From assembly GCF_000063545.1 (NCBI RefSeq), contig NC_009488.1:2063052-2127051 (forward strand): 64,000 nt of DNA, written 5' to 3'. Origin of the DNA: Orientia tsutsugamushi str. Boryong. GTDB lineage: Bacteria > Pseudomonadota > Alphaproteobacteria > Rickettsiales > Rickettsiaceae. Every line of letters starts with the position of its first letter. Position 1 is the stretch's first letter. The notes below the pieces were generated by a model. That model ran no database searches. It had not been told where the DNA came from and saw only the letters and a list, made by a program, of their open reading frames with translations. A program made the translations under genes and the position numbers. Below are positions 48,153-59,090 of this stretch, piece by piece.

Positions 48153-49589
48153 ATGGAAATGTTATATGGTATTATGCCAGAAATTTCGCTTCTTTTATCA
48201 GCTTTGATTTTTCAACTAATTGGAGCATATAGTAACAATACGCTAACTCATGTTATAGCTAAAATGGCAATTGGTTTTGCCGCCATATTAATAGCTATTT
48301 TAGTATTTCATCCTAACTTGTTTAATGGTATTTACTGGAATAATACATTTATTGTTAACCAATCTAAAATATACTTAAAAATTATTATTTTAATTTTTTA
48401 TATATCTCTTACTTTAATTTATTCTGGATATATCAAGGTTGCAAACTTAAAAGGCCATAGTGAATATATAGTACTAATGCAGCTTGGAGCTTTAGGAGGA
48501 TTAATATTGGTTTCAGCTAATGATTTTATGGTTATGTACCTTGGTATTGAGATGCAAGGAATAATAGGATATATTTTAACTACTTTTAATTATAATAATT
48601 CTAGATCATCTGAAGCTGGTTTAAAATATTTTATATTGGGGACAGTTTTCTCAGCTATTATGTTGTTTGGTATATCTTTAGTATATGGTATTACTCAAAG
48701 TATAAGGTATGATATTGCTTTGCATGCATTGCAAAATCCAAGCTCTGATATTGCTGCGCTAGTGGCTATACTAATGATACTTGTTGGAGTCTTATTTAAA
48801 TTATCTATCGCGCCGTTCCATATGTGGACACCTGATATTTATGATGGTGCACCTTTAGTAGTAGTTGCGTTATTTTCTAGCTTTCCTAAAATTAGTGTAT
48901 TAGCATTGCTTGGAAATTTATTATCTGAATTAAAGTTTGCTAGTGAGACCTTCTTTTATATAAAAATGATAATAATGGTACTTGCATGTCTATCATTAAT
49001 TGTTGGTGCATTTGGCGCATTATTACAACAATCAATTCAAAGGTTTATTGCCTATAGTGCAATATTAAATTTAGGATATGCTGTACTTGCTTTAGTTGCT
49101 AACAGCTCTAATGTTATTAGAGCTGAAATATCATATTTTTATATTATTATTTATGCTGCTAGTATGTTAGGATTTATTGCGATAATAATAAACAATTTTA
49201 CTAATCGTGCTAATTATTTAAAAATTAGTCATCTTAGTGGATTATCTAATGTAAAAAAATTATCGTCAATATTAATAGCAATACAGATGTTCTCATTAGT
49301 AGGAATTCCACCTTTTGCAGGGTTTATTAGTAAGTATATCATTTTTACTAGTATTTTAAAATCTGGTATGTATGAATTAATAATTATGGGAATAGCAGCA
49401 GTTGTGATTGGATCATATTGTTATCTTAATATTGTTAAAGTAATGTACTTTTTACCTGCTACAGTCAGGTTTCAGAATTCCAGTATAAATTTTGAGCTAA
49501 GCTTAGTAAGTATATCTTCAACAGTAATTGTTATATCATTAATGATTATATGTATGTTTTTTGGTGAAGGTTTAAGCGTTATTGTATAA
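48153..49589 (+). CDS. nuoN: NADH-quinone oxidoreductase subunit N
   Basis: 478 residues, the last subunit of the operon. Signatures: YLGIEMQGIIGYILT, SEAGLKYFILGTVFSAIML, FKLSIAPFHMWTPDIYDGAP and IQRFIAYSAILNLGYAV. Antiporter-like membrane-arm subunit. GAAAGAGTT lies just upstream of its ATG as a Shine-Dalgarno. The family pattern is complete, so complex I genes in the window appear intact. Confidence 0.96.
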   Translation: MEMLYGIMPEISLLLSALIFQLIGAYSNNTLTHVIAKMAIGFAAILIAILVFHPNLFNGIYWNNTFIVNQSKIYLKIIILIFYISLTLIYSGYIKVANLKGHSEYIVLMQLGALGGLILVSANDFMVMYLGIEMQGIIGYILTTFNYNNSRSSEAGLKYFILGTVFSAIMLFGISLVYGITQSIRYDIALHALQNPSSDIAALVAILMILVGVLFKLSIAPFHMWTPDIYDGAPLVVVALFSSFPKISVLALLGNLLSELKFASETFFYIKMIIMVLACLSLIVGAFGALLQQSIQRFIAYSAILNLGYAVLALVANSSNVIRAEISYFYIIIYAASMLGFIAIIINNFTNRANYLKISHLSGLSNVKKLSSILIAIQMFSLVGIPPFAGFISKYIIFTSILKSGMYELIIMGIAAVVIGSYCYLNIVKVMYFLPATVRFQNSSINFELSLVSISSTVIVISLMIICMFFGEGLSVIV

Positions 49590-49673
49590 TGCTTAGTCAA
49601 AATGAGATATGGATTATTCAAGTTTGAAACTATTGATAGTATGCAGACAGAAGGGTTTAAAGCTATTTAATCA

Positions 49674-50999
49674 ATGAATATTGAGGTGAATTTTTGTCAT
49701 AATATGGAGCATTTTGGAGCTTTTGAGGAGAATCCAAAGCTCGCTATAGCTGTCTCTGGAGGAACTGACTCATTGGCTTTAATGTTACTAGTGAAACACT
49801 GGAACGAGAAGGTAAAAGGAGAAATAACTGTTTTAACAATAGATCATCACTTGCGTTCTGAATCAACTAGCGAAGCAGATTATGTTAGTAGTATATGTCA
49901 GAATATAAAACTTCAGCATGTTACTCTACACTGGATACATAAAGGAATTACAGGAAATATTCAAGCTCAGGCTCGTAAAGCCAGATATCATTTGTTAACT
50001 AACTATTGTCAAGAGCATGACATTTTACATTTGATTACAGGACATCATGCAGATGATATAGTTGAAAATTTTTTCATAAGATTACTTCGTGGAGCAGGAC
50101 TAGCTGGATTGAGTTCTCATAATATTTTCTTTGTTAATAATGTTCGAATTATTCGTCCACTATTTAATATTACTAAACAAGATTTAAAAAAATATTTAGA
50201 ACAGCAGAATATTAAATGGATAAATGATCCATCTAATAACTCAAATAAGTATCTTCGTACTCAAGTTCGGGATTTATTAAAATCTATGCTTATTTCTTTT
50301 CAGAATAATTTTACAGTAGAATTACTAAAAAAAAGAATAATGCTTAGCCAAATGCATTTAACACGAGCTTTAGACAGTGTAAATAATGAAATAATTCACT
50401 ATGTAGTTTATGCAGTTAAAATTTATTCAGCCGGTTTTGCTGTAATCGATAGAAAGCTTTTTAGGCAAGCTTCACCTGAGGCTCGATATGCTATATTATC
50501 ATACTTACTGATGATTGTTGGTGCTAATACAAAACCTCAAAGATTTTCTTCTTTACAACATATTATTTTGCATGATATACAAGAGTATAATACTTATAAA
50601 ACTTTACATGGATGCATTGTTGAATATTCTATACAATATATTATAATATATAGAGAGTTTGGGCGTTGCTATCCTAGATCAAAGGTTGTAAGTAATTCAG
50701 TAGTTTGGGACTATAGATTTAAAGTAGTTGATAATAGAAAAAATAATCGTATGAATTTAACTATTGATTATTTAAAAAAAAGCGACTATCACTTAATTAA
50801 ATCCTATGTTGAAAGTAATCAGAGAAATGCTTACTTTAACTACAGCAGGAAAATATTATTTACTTTTCCTGTGATTAAACATCTTGAAAAAGTCATAGCG
50901 ATTCCACATATAAAATACTATAGTGATAAAACAATTCAAGAAAGTGTGAGCTTTGTTTTTGAACCGAAGTTAATATCGCGTTGGTTTCATTATTGTTAA
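49674..50999 (+). CDS. tilS: tRNA(Ile)-lysidine synthase
   Basis: 441 residues. The N-type ATP-pyrophosphatase P-loop [16 protein letters not shown] is near residue 30, then [10 protein letters not shown] and [24 protein letters not shown]. The C-terminal tRNA-binding region is longer and diverged ([15 protein letters not shown] end [13 protein letters not shown]). It converts C34 of tRNA-Ile(CAU) to lysidine so AUA is read as Ile, essential in an AT-rich genome. 16 bases before ftsH, a common pairing in the order. Confidence 0.94.
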   Translation: MNIEVNFCHNMEHFGAFEENPKLAIAVSGGTDSLALMLLVKHWNEKVKGEITVLTIDHHLRSESTSEADYVSSICQNIKLQHVTLHWIHKGITGNIQAQARKARYHLLTNYCQEHDILHLITGHHADDIVENFFIRLLRGAGLAGLSSHNIFFVNNVRIIRPLFNITKQDLKKYLEQQNIKWINDPSNNSNKYLRTQVRDLLKSMLISFQNNFTVELLKKRIMLSQMHLTRALDSVNNEIIHYVVYAVKIYSAGFAVIDRKLFRQASPEARYAILSYLLMIVGANTKPQRFSSLQHIILHDIQEYNTYKTLHGCIVEYSIQYIIIYREFGRCYPRSKVVSNSVVWDYRFKVVDNRKNNRMNLTIDYLKKSDYHLIKSYVESNQRNAYFNYSRKILFTFPVIKHLEKVIAIPHIKYYSDKTIQESVSFVFEPKLISRWFHYC

Positions 51000-51015
51000 A
51001 AAATTTAGGGTTAAT

Positions 51016-52899
51016 ATGAATAATCAAAACAGAAATGTATTATTTTGGGCAACAGTATTTATTGTACTTGTTGTAGCATTTAATTTGCTGCAAGGAGAAA
51101 GTTTTATTACTAGTCAACAGCAACTACATTTATCTGATTTTTTAGCTAGAGTCGATGCTAAGCAGGTTAGTAGAGTAAAAATTCAAGGTCATAGTTTAGA
51201 AGGAGAGCTTACTGATGGTAGTAGTTTTTCAACTTATTTTGGCAATTATGATAATTTAGTTAATCGTCTAAATGATAATGGAGTACATATTGAGGTACTA
51301 CCTACAAGTACTAGAATGGGAGCATTTATAAGTACTATTATTTCATGGTTTCCAATGTTGTTGTTTATTGGAGTATGGATATTTGTTATGAGACAAATGC
51401 AAAGTGGGTCTAGTAAGGCGCTATATTTTGGTAGATCTAAGGCTAAATTAATGGCTGAGAACAGTGTAAAAGTTTCCTTTAAAGATGTTGCTGGCATAGA
51501 AGAAGCTAAAGACGAGTTAATGGAGATTGTAGATTTTCTTAGAGATCCAGGAAAGTTTCAAAAATTGGGTGGTAAGATTCCTAAAGGATGCTTATTAATA
51601 GGTCCTCCTGGTACTGGTAAAACTTTATTAGCAAAAGCTATTGCTGGAGAAGCTAATGTTCCATTTTTTCATATTTCAGGTTCAAATTTTGTTGAGATGT
51701 TTGTAGGGGTAGGGGCTAGTCGAGTTCGAGATATGTTTGAACAAGCTAAAAAAAATGCTCCTTGTATTGTTTTCATTGATGAAATTGATGCAGTTGGTAG
51801 ACATAGAGGTATAGGATTAGGTGGGGGAAATGATGAACGCGAACAAACCCTTAATCAGATATTAGTTGAAATGGATGGGTTTGAATCTAACGAAGGTGTG
51901 ATAGTAGTTGCTGCTACTAACCGTGCAGATGTTTTAGATCAAGCTTTATTACGTCCTGGACGATTTGATAGAAAGATTGTTTTAATTAACCCTGATGTAA
52001 AAGGTAGAGAAAAAATTCTAAATGTTCATTTACAAAAAGTAAAGCACGCTGCAGATATTAATATTAAAGCTATTGCTTGTGGAACATTTGGATTATCTGG
52101 GGCTGCATTAGCCAATATCGTTAATGAATCTGCATTAATTGCAGCTAAAAATAATAAAAAAGAAATTAGCAATGAAGATTTAGAGCAGGCAAAAGATAAA
52201 ATTATGATGGGAAGTGAACGTCGCTCTATGGCTCTTACTGATGAGCAGAAACGTTGCACTGCTTATCATGAAGCAGGTCATGCTATTGTTGCTTTATATG
52301 TTAAGGCTTCAGATCCAATTCATAAAGTAACGATTGTGCCTAGAGGATCTTCTCTAGGTATGGTAATGAGGTTGCCAAAACATGATAGATTAAATTATAC
52401 TAAAGAACAACTAGAGTCTAATATTACAGTAGCTTTAGGAGGGCGTATAGCTGAAGAAGTGATTTTTGGAAAAGATAAAGTAACTACTGGTGCTGCTGAG
52501 GATATTAAGCAGTGTACTAAAATTGCCAGGTTTATGGTACTTGAAGCTGGTTTAAGCGATAAAGTTGGGTTACAAGAGTATACTTCATACTATGAATCAT
52601 CATCATATCCAAATCAAAGAGGTAAGTTAGCTTTTATGTCAGAAAAAAATGCTCAAATTATTGAAGATGAAGTAACAAGACTAATCAACGCAGGATATAA
52701 ATTAGCTCGAGAAATAATAACATCACATTTAGATAAATTAAAACTTATTGCCAATAGTTTACTTGATAAAGAAACTTTAAACGGTGACGATGTTAAATTA
52801 TTAGTATTTGGTGAACAAAAGACTAAGGTTAAAAAGAAAAATACTCAATCTAAAATAAATGTCGCTTCTGAAAAAAATGAGGAAGCTGCGGCAGGATAA
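51016..52899 (+). CDS. ftsH: ATP-dependent zinc metalloprotease FtsH
   Basis: 627 residues. Two N-terminal membrane segments (about 8-26 and 100-122) flank a periplasmic domain. The AAA+ module has [18 protein letters not shown] near 195, [15 protein letters not shown] (Walker B) and the second region of homology [20 protein letters not shown]. The protease domain has HEAGH near 417 and the third zinc ligand Asp in [10 protein letters not shown]. The Lys-rich tail resembles other FtsH ends. It degrades misfolded membrane proteins and short-lived regulators at the inner membrane. Confidence 0.97.
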   Translation: MNNQNRNVLFWATVFIVLVVAFNLLQGESFITSQQQLHLSDFLARVDAKQVSRVKIQGHSLEGELTDGSSFSTYFGNYDNLVNRLNDNGVHIEVLPTSTRMGAFISTIISWFPMLLFIGVWIFVMRQMQSGSSKALYFGRSKAKLMAENSVKVSFKDVAGIEEAKDELMEIVDFLRDPGKFQKLGGKIPKGCLLIGPPGTGKTLLAKAIAGEANVPFFHISGSNFVEMFVGVGASRVRDMFEQAKKNAPCIVFIDEIDAVGRHRGIGLGGGNDEREQTLNQILVEMDGFESNEGVIVVAATNRADVLDQALLRPGRFDRKIVLINPDVKGREKILNVHLQKVKHAADINIKAIACGTFGLSGAALANIVNESALIAAKNNKKEISNEDLEQAKDKIMMGSERRSMALTDEQKRCTAYHEAGHAIVALYVKASDPIHKVTIVPRGSSLGMVMRLPKHDRLNYTKEQLESNITVALGGRIAEEVIFGKDKVTTGAAEDIKQCTKIARFMVLEAGLSDKVGLQEYTSYYESSSYPNQRGKLAFMSEKNAQIIEDEVTRLINAGYKLAREIITSHLDKLKLIANSLLDKETLNGDDVKLLVFGEQKTKVKKKNTQSKINVASEKNEEAAAG

Positions 52900-52933
52900 A
52901 TAAATTTTGTTTTCTTGAAATAGAAAAGACCAA

Positions 52934-53470
52934 ATGGTTTTAGGTAGAGAATTTTTTTTGCAGGATACAAATATAGTTAGTACTAATTTGATTGGTAAGC
53001 TGTTATGTTATAAGAATTTCTGTGGTATTATTACTGAGACAGAAAGCTATATTGGACAAGATGATCCTGCTTGTCATGCTGCTAAAGGTATGACAAAAAG
53101 AACTAAAATTATGTTTGGGCAGGCTGGATTTAGTTATGTATACTTTATCTATGGTATGTACTATTGTCTAAATATTGTTACTGAGGCTTTAAATTTTCCA
53201 GCTGCCACTTTAATTAGAGGAATAAAATTAATTCATCCTCCATATACCCATCTTAATGGGCCAGGTAAAGTTTGCAAATTTTTAGGTATTAATTTAACTC
53301 ATAATGCTATCGATATTACTTTATCAAAAGAATTATACATTAAGGACATAAGCTGCACATTAAATTATATATCTACACCTAGAATAGGTATTTCTAAGGG
53401 ATTAAATAAAATGTGGCGCTATGTTATTACTGATAAAGAATTTCCTTCAAATATTTTCCTACCTTCTTAG
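52934..53470 (+). CDS. DNA-3-methyladenine glycosylase (AAG/MPG type)
   Basis: 178 residues. Family signatures: [20 protein letters not shown] (the catalytic Glu in TETESY), [19 protein letters not shown] and [10 protein letters not shown], then [20 protein letters not shown] and [15 protein letters not shown]. It removes alkylated bases such as 3-methyladenine for base-excision repair. The start ATG gives [12 protein letters not shown], matching the family beginning (x-L-x-R-x-F). Follows ftsH on the same strand by 35 bases. Confidence 0.92.
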   Translation: MVLGREFFLQDTNIVSTNLIGKLLCYKNFCGIITETESYIGQDDPACHAAKGMTKRTKIMFGQAGFSYVYFIYGMYYCLNIVTEALNFPAATLIRGIKLIHPPYTHLNGPGKVCKFLGINLTHNAIDITLSKELYIKDISCTLNYISTPRIGISKGLNKMWRYVITDKEFPSNIFLPS

Positions 53471-53485
53471 AAGTGATATATCGAG

Positions 53486-53908
53486 ATGGTTGAAATAAAA
53501 TTAGGAAATCGAAGTGCAACTAAAGCTTTTGCTCAGCACTTAGCTGTAAATTTGAAGCCAGGATCAATAGTTACTTTCAGTGGAGATTTAGGAGCTGGAA
53601 AGACTTTTATATGCAGAGAAATTATTCGTACAATATGTGGAATGAATACTATAGTATCAAGTCCAACTTTTAATGTACTACAAAGATATCAGGCTGATAA
53701 CTTTGCAATTTATCATTTTGATTTATATCGTCTAAGAGATAGTAGTGAGATTTATGAGCTTGGCATTGAAGATGCGTGGCAACAAAATGTTTGCTTGATT
53801 GAATGGCCAGAACTGATAGAAGCTATAATACCTAGGCCTTACGTTAGTATAAGGATAACAATGAATACTAATTTAGAAAGGATTATTTCAGTTGTAAATT
53901 TACTGTAA
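53486..53908 (+). CDS. tsaE: tRNA t6A biosynthesis ATPase TsaE
   Basis: 140 residues. The P-loop is FSGDLGAGKTFICREII near residue 35, followed by VSSPTFNVLQRYQ (switch-like) and IYHFDLYRLRDSSEIYELGI, then CLIEWPELIEAIIP. All are TsaE hallmarks. With TsaB, TsaD and TsaC it makes N6-threonylcarbamoyladenosine at A37 of ANN-reading tRNAs. 16 bases after the glycosylase gene. Confidence 0.94.
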   Translation: MVEIKLGNRSATKAFAQHLAVNLKPGSIVTFSGDLGAGKTFICREIIRTICGMNTIVSSPTFNVLQRYQADNFAIYHFDLYRLRDSSEIYELGIEDAWQQNVCLIEWPELIEAIIPRPYVSIRITMNTNLERIISVVNLL

Positions 53909-54077
53909 TGATAGTGCTTTTTTACAAATTGTATCTTTATAAGATATGTTGATTGCCTTAAAAAATAAAAATTTACAGATCTAAAATAAAATCTAGCATT
54001 GAAACTAAGAATAGTAATGAGAAAAATTTATTATTAAGGTATGCTTAAACTAATAATCCATAAGTGAAATATTCAAA

Positions 54078-55205
54078 ATGCAGATATACCAGAATAGATC
54101 ATTAGTTAAGGATAAACTTAAAATGTTGCCATTTACATTAATATTGACAATATGCATAGTTTGTATTTTTGGATTGATAACATTATACTCTGCAACTGGT
54201 TGTAAGTTTTTTTTGCGCGCTCATAAGCAAATTCTATATTATATTACGTTTTTACCAATTGGAATACTGTTAGCCTTAGTAGATGTAAGATATATATATA
54301 AATACTCGTATATTTTATATTTTATTGTGTGTGTTGTATTAGTTATGGTTGAGATTGCAGGATATAAGGTAATGGGGGCAAGGAGATGGATAGGTATTTC
54401 TGCTCTCAGAATTCAACCTTCTGAAGTTGCAAAAATTTCTGTCATTCTAATGCTAGCTAGATATTTTCATGACATTAGTGTTTATAAACTAAAAAAGATA
54501 CAGTATAGTATAGTTCCACTATTATTAATAGCGATACCAATAACGTTAGTAATAAAACAACCAGATTTAGGCACTGGAATAATTATACTGCTTATTACAG
54601 CATCAATGTTTTTTGCAGCAGGAATAACACTATGGATATTTATTATTACATTTATAGCTGGAATAATTCTCTTGCCTATTATTTGGAACCTTTTACATAA
54701 TTACCAAAAGAAACGCATTAAAGTTTTTCTTAATCCAGAACTTGATCCACTAGGTTCTGGGTACAATATTATTCAGTCTAAAGTTGCGATAGGTTCCGGA
54801 GGGTTGAGCGGTAAAGGTTTTGCACAAGGAACTCAAAGTCATTTAAATTTTTTGCCAGAACCTCAAACTGATTTTATTTTTGCTTGTCTAGGAGAAGAAT
54901 TTGGGTTTATTGGTGGGTTTCTGCTATTAACTTTATATTTTATAATAATTTGCTATTCTTTAGTAATTGCAATTAATGTAAGAAATACTTTTAGCAAATT
55001 AATTGCAATTGGAATTGCTTCTATGCTGTTCTGGCATGTTTTTATTAATATTGCTATGGTAACAGGGCTACTACCTGTTGTAGGAATTCCTTTGCCGTTA
55101 ATATCTTATGGAGGTACGATAATTGCTTCTACACTTCTTGGGATTGGACTAGTTATGAATAGTTATGTAAATAAAGACTTTGACATAGTTAAATCGCATT
55201 ATTGA
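54078..55205 (+). CDS. rodA: Cell-elongation SEDS glycosyltransferase RodA
   Basis: 375 residues, about ten membrane helices. SEDS signatures: TLYSATGCKFFLRAHKQILY, GARRWIGISALRIQPSEVAK (with conserved residues of the active cavity), VIKQPDLGTGIIIL, LPEPQTDFIFACLGEEFGFI and LPLISYGGTIIASTLLGIGL. It polymerises lipid II glycan strands together with PBP2. It is first in a rodA-mreD-mrdA block; its stop overlaps an upstream alternative start of mreD. Confidence 0.94.
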   Translation: MQIYQNRSLVKDKLKMLPFTLILTICIVCIFGLITLYSATGCKFFLRAHKQILYYITFLPIGILLALVDVRYIYKYSYILYFIVCVVLVMVEIAGYKVMGARRWIGISALRIQPSEVAKISVILMLARYFHDISVYKLKKIQYSIVPLLLIAIPITLVIKQPDLGTGIIILLITASMFFAAGITLWIFIITFIAGIILLPIIWNLLHNYQKKRIKVFLNPELDPLGSGYNIIQSKVAIGSGGLSGKGFAQGTQSHLNFLPEPQTDFIFACLGEEFGFIGGFLLLTLYFIIICYSLVIAINVRNTFSKLIAIGIASMLFWHVFINIAMVTGLLPVVGIPLPLISYGGTIIASTLLGIGLVMNSYVNKDFDIVKSHY

Positions 55206-55216
55206 TCATAAAAATT

Positions 55217-55702
55217 ATGCTTTATCAGTCGTTAATTTTTTATGTTATAATTCTACTTTCTGGTATATTTAATTTTATTTTATTTAATTTAAGAATCGAT
55301 AGTGCTGCTTTTCCAGATATTGAAATTGTGGTTGTTTTTTGTGCAGCATTTTATTATGGAGCATCACTGTTTTCAATTTTTATATATGGTTTAATAATAG
55401 ACTTTTGGCATGGTACTCATTTTGGCATCACATCTCTAGTTCTTATAATTACTTTTTTAGTATTTACTGCTATACAAAAGAATTTTAAATTATTGGATTA
55501 TTGTAATAGTTATATCGTTTGCTTAATGTATCTAATGTTATTTACTAGTTTAAAATTATTTCTAATTGCTATTTATGATCATATAAACATTAATTATCAG
55601 ATTCTAATTTTCAAAATTCTAACTAGCAGCTTGTGTTATTTTCCTTTAAGCAAAATTTTCCAATATATTTTTCGTAATTTAACACTCAGTGATGTTGAAT
55701 AA
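55217..55702 (+). CDS. mreD: Rod-shape protein MreD (probable)
   Basis: 161 residues, about five membrane helices (LIFYVIILLSGIFNFILF, VVVFCAAFYYGASLFSIFIY) with the MreD-like IDFWHGTHFGITSLVLI. The sequence is weakly conserved, as is normal for MreD. The call rests on length, hydrophobic pattern and position between rodA and mrdA. A TTG at 55202 in frame would overlap the rodA stop; the ATG at 55217 is preferred. It is thought to help anchor the elongation machinery. The end overlaps mrdA. Confidence 0.75.
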   Translation: MLYQSLIFYVIILLSGIFNFILFNLRIDSAAFPDIEIVVVFCAAFYYGASLFSIFIYGLIIDFWHGTHFGITSLVLIITFLVFTAIQKNFKLLDYCNSYIVCLMYLMLFTSLKLFLIAIYDHININYQILIFKILTSSLCYFPLSKIFQYIFRNLTLSDVE

Positions 55703-57440
55703 CAAAGTACATCAAAATAGATTGATTAATCGCAGAGCTTTTCTATTATTGATAGGGAAATTAGGTCTATTATGTATGTTAGCTGGTAGACTTTTTCACT
55801 TGCAAATTTTTCAATCTAGTAAATATAAAATTTTATCAGATAAAAATAGGATTAATATTGTATTATTAATAGCTAGGAGAGGCAAAATTTTAGATTGTAA
55901 TGGTAATGTTTTAGCATTTAATAAGCGTGCTTATCAAATTAAAGCAAATAAGAAGACTCTAGCTCAAAATCAATATTTTGCTCTTGATTTACTATATGAT
56001 ATTTTAAATTTTAGTCACGAAAAGCGCGAAAAAATTAACCAAAAAATACTTGCTAGTAAAAATCTTTATGAAGTTCTTATTATGGATAATATTTCATGGG
56101 ATGAGCTAGCTGCAATAGAAGAAAATTCATTAAATTTACCAGGTATATACATTGATTGTATGGAATATAGAACCTATACTTATCCATTATCAACATCACA
56201 TATTTTAGGTTATACAGCATGGCCTAATGATGCTGAAAGGGTAAATTTAAATATAGAACACACTAGGATTCAAATTGGAAAAAGAGGTCTTGAAAAACAT
56301 TTTGAAGAGGATCTTAGGGGAACTTGTGGCTTTGAAAAGATTGAAGTAGATGCTAGAGGCCTAAAGGTTAGAGAGCTTGATACTATACCTAGTATTCCTG
56401 GTAAGGATATAGCATTAAGCATTGATGTTAATTTGCAAAATAAACTTTATGAGATGTTTGATGATAGAGTAGGGGCTGCAATATTAACTGATGTAAATAC
56501 TGGAAAGATTAAAGCTCTAGTTTCAGTTCCAGGTTATAATATTAATGCCTTTCCTAGAAGAATTAGTACAAAGGACTGGAAAGCGCTTCTAGATAATCCT
56601 AATCTACCATTGGTTAGTCGTGCTTCACAATCATTATATCCTCCTGGTTCAATATTTCAATTAGTAACCGTACTTGCAGCTTTAGAAGCAGGAGTTAATT
56701 CTAAGTTAACTGTGTATTGTAATGGTAAAAGCTTTATGAATGAGACTAATTTTAGCTGTTGGAATCATCGTGGGCATGGTAATATTGATATGCTTAGTGC
56801 AATTAAATATTCGTGTAATAGTTATATTTATCATCTTGCTAGTTTGATTGGCTATAATGCTATTTTAGCAATGGCTAGAAAGTTAGGATTTTGGAGAAGG
56901 GCTGTAGTAAATCTTCCGAATGAGCTAGTTGGAAATTTACCTACGCCAGAATGGAAAAAACGAAAAACAAAACAACGATGGATGTTAGGTGATACACTGA
57001 ATATGGCTATTGGGCAAGGATATATTACTACTACTCCTTTGCAATTAGCAAGAATGATTACTAGCATTGCTAATGGCAAGCAATTATTGCAGTTAAGTTT
57101 GACTTTAGATGAAGATGGTTATCATAAAAATTTGAATATTAATGCATGTTATATTGACTTTATTCATCAAGCTTTAAAGGCTGTTATTAATAATGAAAGT
57201 AGTGGTACTGCTTATTCTTTGGATAGTGATAAAACTAAGCTAATGATTTCAGGTAAAACAGGTAGTGCTCAAGTAGGATCATCTTTGCAAAGTCAAGCTC
57301 ATGGGTTATTTGTTGGATTCTCTACTACTAATAAGCCTGAATATGCTGTTGCAGTGATTTTAGAACATGGTGGACAAATCGGAATTAAATCTGCAGCTAC
57401 AATTGCTAAAAGTATTTTGATTGAAGCATCAACTTTATAA
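55692..57440 (+). CDS. mrdA: Penicillin-binding protein 2, with Gln replacing the SxxK lysine
   Basis: 582 residues from the ATG at 55692; a GTG at 55689 is also in frame. One N-terminal membrane helix (LLLIGKLGLLCMLAGRLFHL), then the dimerisation domain (IARRGKILDCNGNVLAFNKR; KRGLEKHFEEDLRG). The transpeptidase domain has AAILTDVNTGKIKALVSVPG, S-x-N as SCN near 374 and KTG at 522 (SGKTGSAQVG). At the acylation motif, expected YPPGSTFK, the sequence is LYPPGSIFQLV. The Ser (about 320) is there, but the following Lys is Gln (codon CAA at 56658-56660). That lysine activates the serine in all active PBPs, so transpeptidation may be lost or altered. Its TAA lies at the edge of a MITE-like remnant. 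Confidence 0.9.
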   Translation: MLNNKVHQNRLINRRAFLLLIGKLGLLCMLAGRLFHLQIFQSSKYKILSDKNRINIVLLIARRGKILDCNGNVLAFNKRAYQIKANKKTLAQNQYFALDLLYDILNFSHEKREKINQKILASKNLYEVLIMDNISWDELAAIEENSLNLPGIYIDCMEYRTYTYPLSTSHILGYTAWPNDAERVNLNIEHTRIQIGKRGLEKHFEEDLRGTCGFEKIEVDARGLKVRELDTIPSIPGKDIALSIDVNLQNKLYEMFDDRVGAAILTDVNTGKIKALVSVPGYNINAFPRRISTKDWKALLDNPNLPLVSRASQSLYPPGSIFQLVTVLAALEAGVNSKLTVYCNGKSFMNETNFSCWNHRGHGNIDMLSAIKYSCNSYIYHLASLIGYNAILAMARKLGFWRRAVVNLPNELVGNLPTPEWKKRKTKQRWMLGDTLNMAIGQGYITTTPLQLARMITSIANGKQLLQLSLTLDEDGYHKNLNINACYIDFIHQALKAVINNESSGTAYSLDSDKTKLMISGKTGSAQVGSSLQSQAHGLFVGFSTTNKPEYAVAVILEHGGQIGIKSAATIAKSILIEASTL

Positions 57441-57515
57441 ACACCAGAATAAGATAAGGAGAAGTATGAAGATATAATCATAAAGGTTTGCAAGAGATAA
57501 TATTTCATTATAACT
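57439..57515. repeat. MITE-like left arm at the 3' end of mrdA
   Basis: AACACCAGAATAAGATAAGG, then AGAAGTATGAAGATATAATC and TTGCAAGAGATAATATTTCA, match the first 75 bases of the element at 14791 with about 15 percent differences. It begins within the mrdA stop codon. The other arm is not present. Confidence 0.6.
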
Positions 57516-57529
57516 TTTAATACATTACA

Positions 57530-57585
57530 TTAAGCACCACTTAATGTATAACTGTTTTATAGTAGTTTAGGCTATGTATATCCTC
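57530..57585. repeat. Solitary IS630 type B end
   Basis: AATGTATAACTGTTTTATAG, then TAGTTTAGGCTATGTATATC, matches the type B IS630 end. It sits between the MITE arm and the 3' end of ubiD. Confidence 0.6.
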
Positions 57586-57596
57586 ACATTGCACGT

Positions 57597-59090
57597 TTAC
57601 ATAATATTTTTATTAAATCCATAAAGATGCCATTTTCGAGTTACTGTATCAACTAAATCCTGAGGCATGTCTATTTTTTTCCCCCATTTTCTTGTAGTTT
57701 CAGGATACATTTTGTTAGTAGCGTCAATACCCATCTTACTACCTAGTCCTGATTCTGGCGAAGCAAAATCTAAGTAATCAATTGGAGTATTATTAATTAT
57801 TGTAGTATCTCTTTGAGGATCGGTTCTAGTTGATATTGCCCACATTACTTCTTTCCAATTACGTATGTTAATATCATTATCTACTACAATAACATATTTA
57901 GTATAGATAAATTGCCTTAAAAAAGACCAAACTCCCATCATTATTCGCTGAGCTTGGCCTGGATAATCTTTTTTGATGCTGACAATTGCAATTCGGTATG
58001 AACATCCTTCAGGAGGAAGCCAAAAATCCAAAATTTCAGGAAATTGTTTTTGAATTAACGGTATCACAATTTCATTTAATGCTTCGCCAATAACAGATGG
58101 TTCATCTGGAGGTTTGCCAGTATAAGTAGTTAAATATACAGGATTAGGTCTCATAGTAATAGCCTTAACAGTAAAAACTGGAAATTTTTCTACTTCATTG
58201 TAATAGCCAGTATGATCTCCAAAAGGTCCTTCATTCTGATAATCATCAAAGCTAACCTCTCCCTCTAAGATTATTTCAGCTTCAGCTGGCACTTTGAGGT
58301 CAATAGTTAAACAATTAACCAGATTAATATTACTTCCTCTCAATAAGCTAGCGAAATTATACTCTGAAACGTTTTCTGGTAATGGCATAACAGCAGCTAA
58401 AATTGTTGCTGGATCAGCTCCAATAACAGCAGCTGCAGGAAAAGACTGATGTTTTGCTGTTTGAGACCATCTTAAATATTGCTGAGCTCCGCCCCTAAGT
58501 TTTAACCATCGCATTAATAATTTATCTTTTTCTATCAATTGCAATCGATATACACCTAAATTAAATTGATCAACTTGATCAGATGTAGGGCCTTTAGTAA
58601 CCACTAAAGGCCAAGTAATTAGAGGCCCAACATCATCAGGCCAACATTTTTGAATTGGCAAGGAATATAGGTTCACTTCTTTCATTACTATTGATTGGCA
58701 TGCTCCTGTTGATACAATTTTAGGAGGCATACTTATCACTTTTCTTGCAATTGGTAATAATTTTAAAATCTCCTTAAAAGAAGACGGAGGATTTGGCTGC
58801 CTTAAAAATGCTAGTAGATTTCCAATTTCCTTCAAATAGGAAATATCACCACCTAACCCTAGTGCAATTCTTTCAACTGTCCCAAACAGATTAGATACTA
58901 CTGGATACTGATATTTATTTCCATGATCATCTAACACGTTGCTAAAAAAAAGAGCTGGCCCATTATTGTTAAATACTCTGCGACTAATTTCTGTAATCTC
59001 AAGAGTAGCAAACACAGGTTCTGAAATATGGTGTAATAAATTTTTTGTTTGTAGTAATTCTAAGAACTGCTGGAAATTTTTATATGCCAT
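57597..59090 (-). CDS. ubiD: 4-hydroxy-3-polyprenylbenzoate decarboxylase UbiD
   Basis: 497 residues from the ATG at 59090. A GTG at 59099 opens the frame, but its extra residues (MNV) are not typical. Motifs: [59 protein letters not shown] (the [11 protein letters not shown] prenyl-FMN/metal region), the acid pair region [19 protein letters not shown] (Glu-Arg-Glu type site) and [20 protein letters not shown]. It uses prenylated FMN made by UbiX to decarboxylate the ubiquinone precursor. Convergent with mrdA. Confidence 0.95.
   Translation of the reverse strand: MAYKNFQQFLELLQTKNLLHHISEPVFATLEITEISRRVFNNNGPALFFSNVLDDHGNKYQYPVVSNLFGTVERIALGLGGDISYLKEIGNLLAFLRQPNPPSSFKEILKLLPIARKVISMPPKIVSTGACQSIVMKEVNLYSLPIQKCWPDDVGPLITWPLVVTKGPTSDQVDQFNLGVYRLQLIEKDKLLMRWLKLRGGAQQYLRWSQTAKHQSFPAAAVIGADPATILAAVMPLPENVSEYNFASLLRGSNINLVNCLTIDLKVPAEAEIILEGEVSFDDYQNEGPFGDHTGYYNEVEKFPVFTVKAITMRPNPVYLTTYTGKPPDEPSVIGEALNEIVIPLIQKQFPEILDFWLPPEGCSYRIAIVSIKKDYPGQAQRIMMGVWSFLRQFIYTKYVIVVDNDINIRNWKEVMWAISTRTDPQRDTTIINNTPIDYLDFASPESGLGSKMGIDATNKMYPETTRKWGKKIDMPQDLVDTVTRKWHLYGFNKNIM

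Noticed and set aside
40104..49589. Incomplete complex I (no nuoA-F here) as a loss
   Set aside because: In Rickettsiales the nuo genes are commonly split into separate loci; absence from this window says nothing about the genome.
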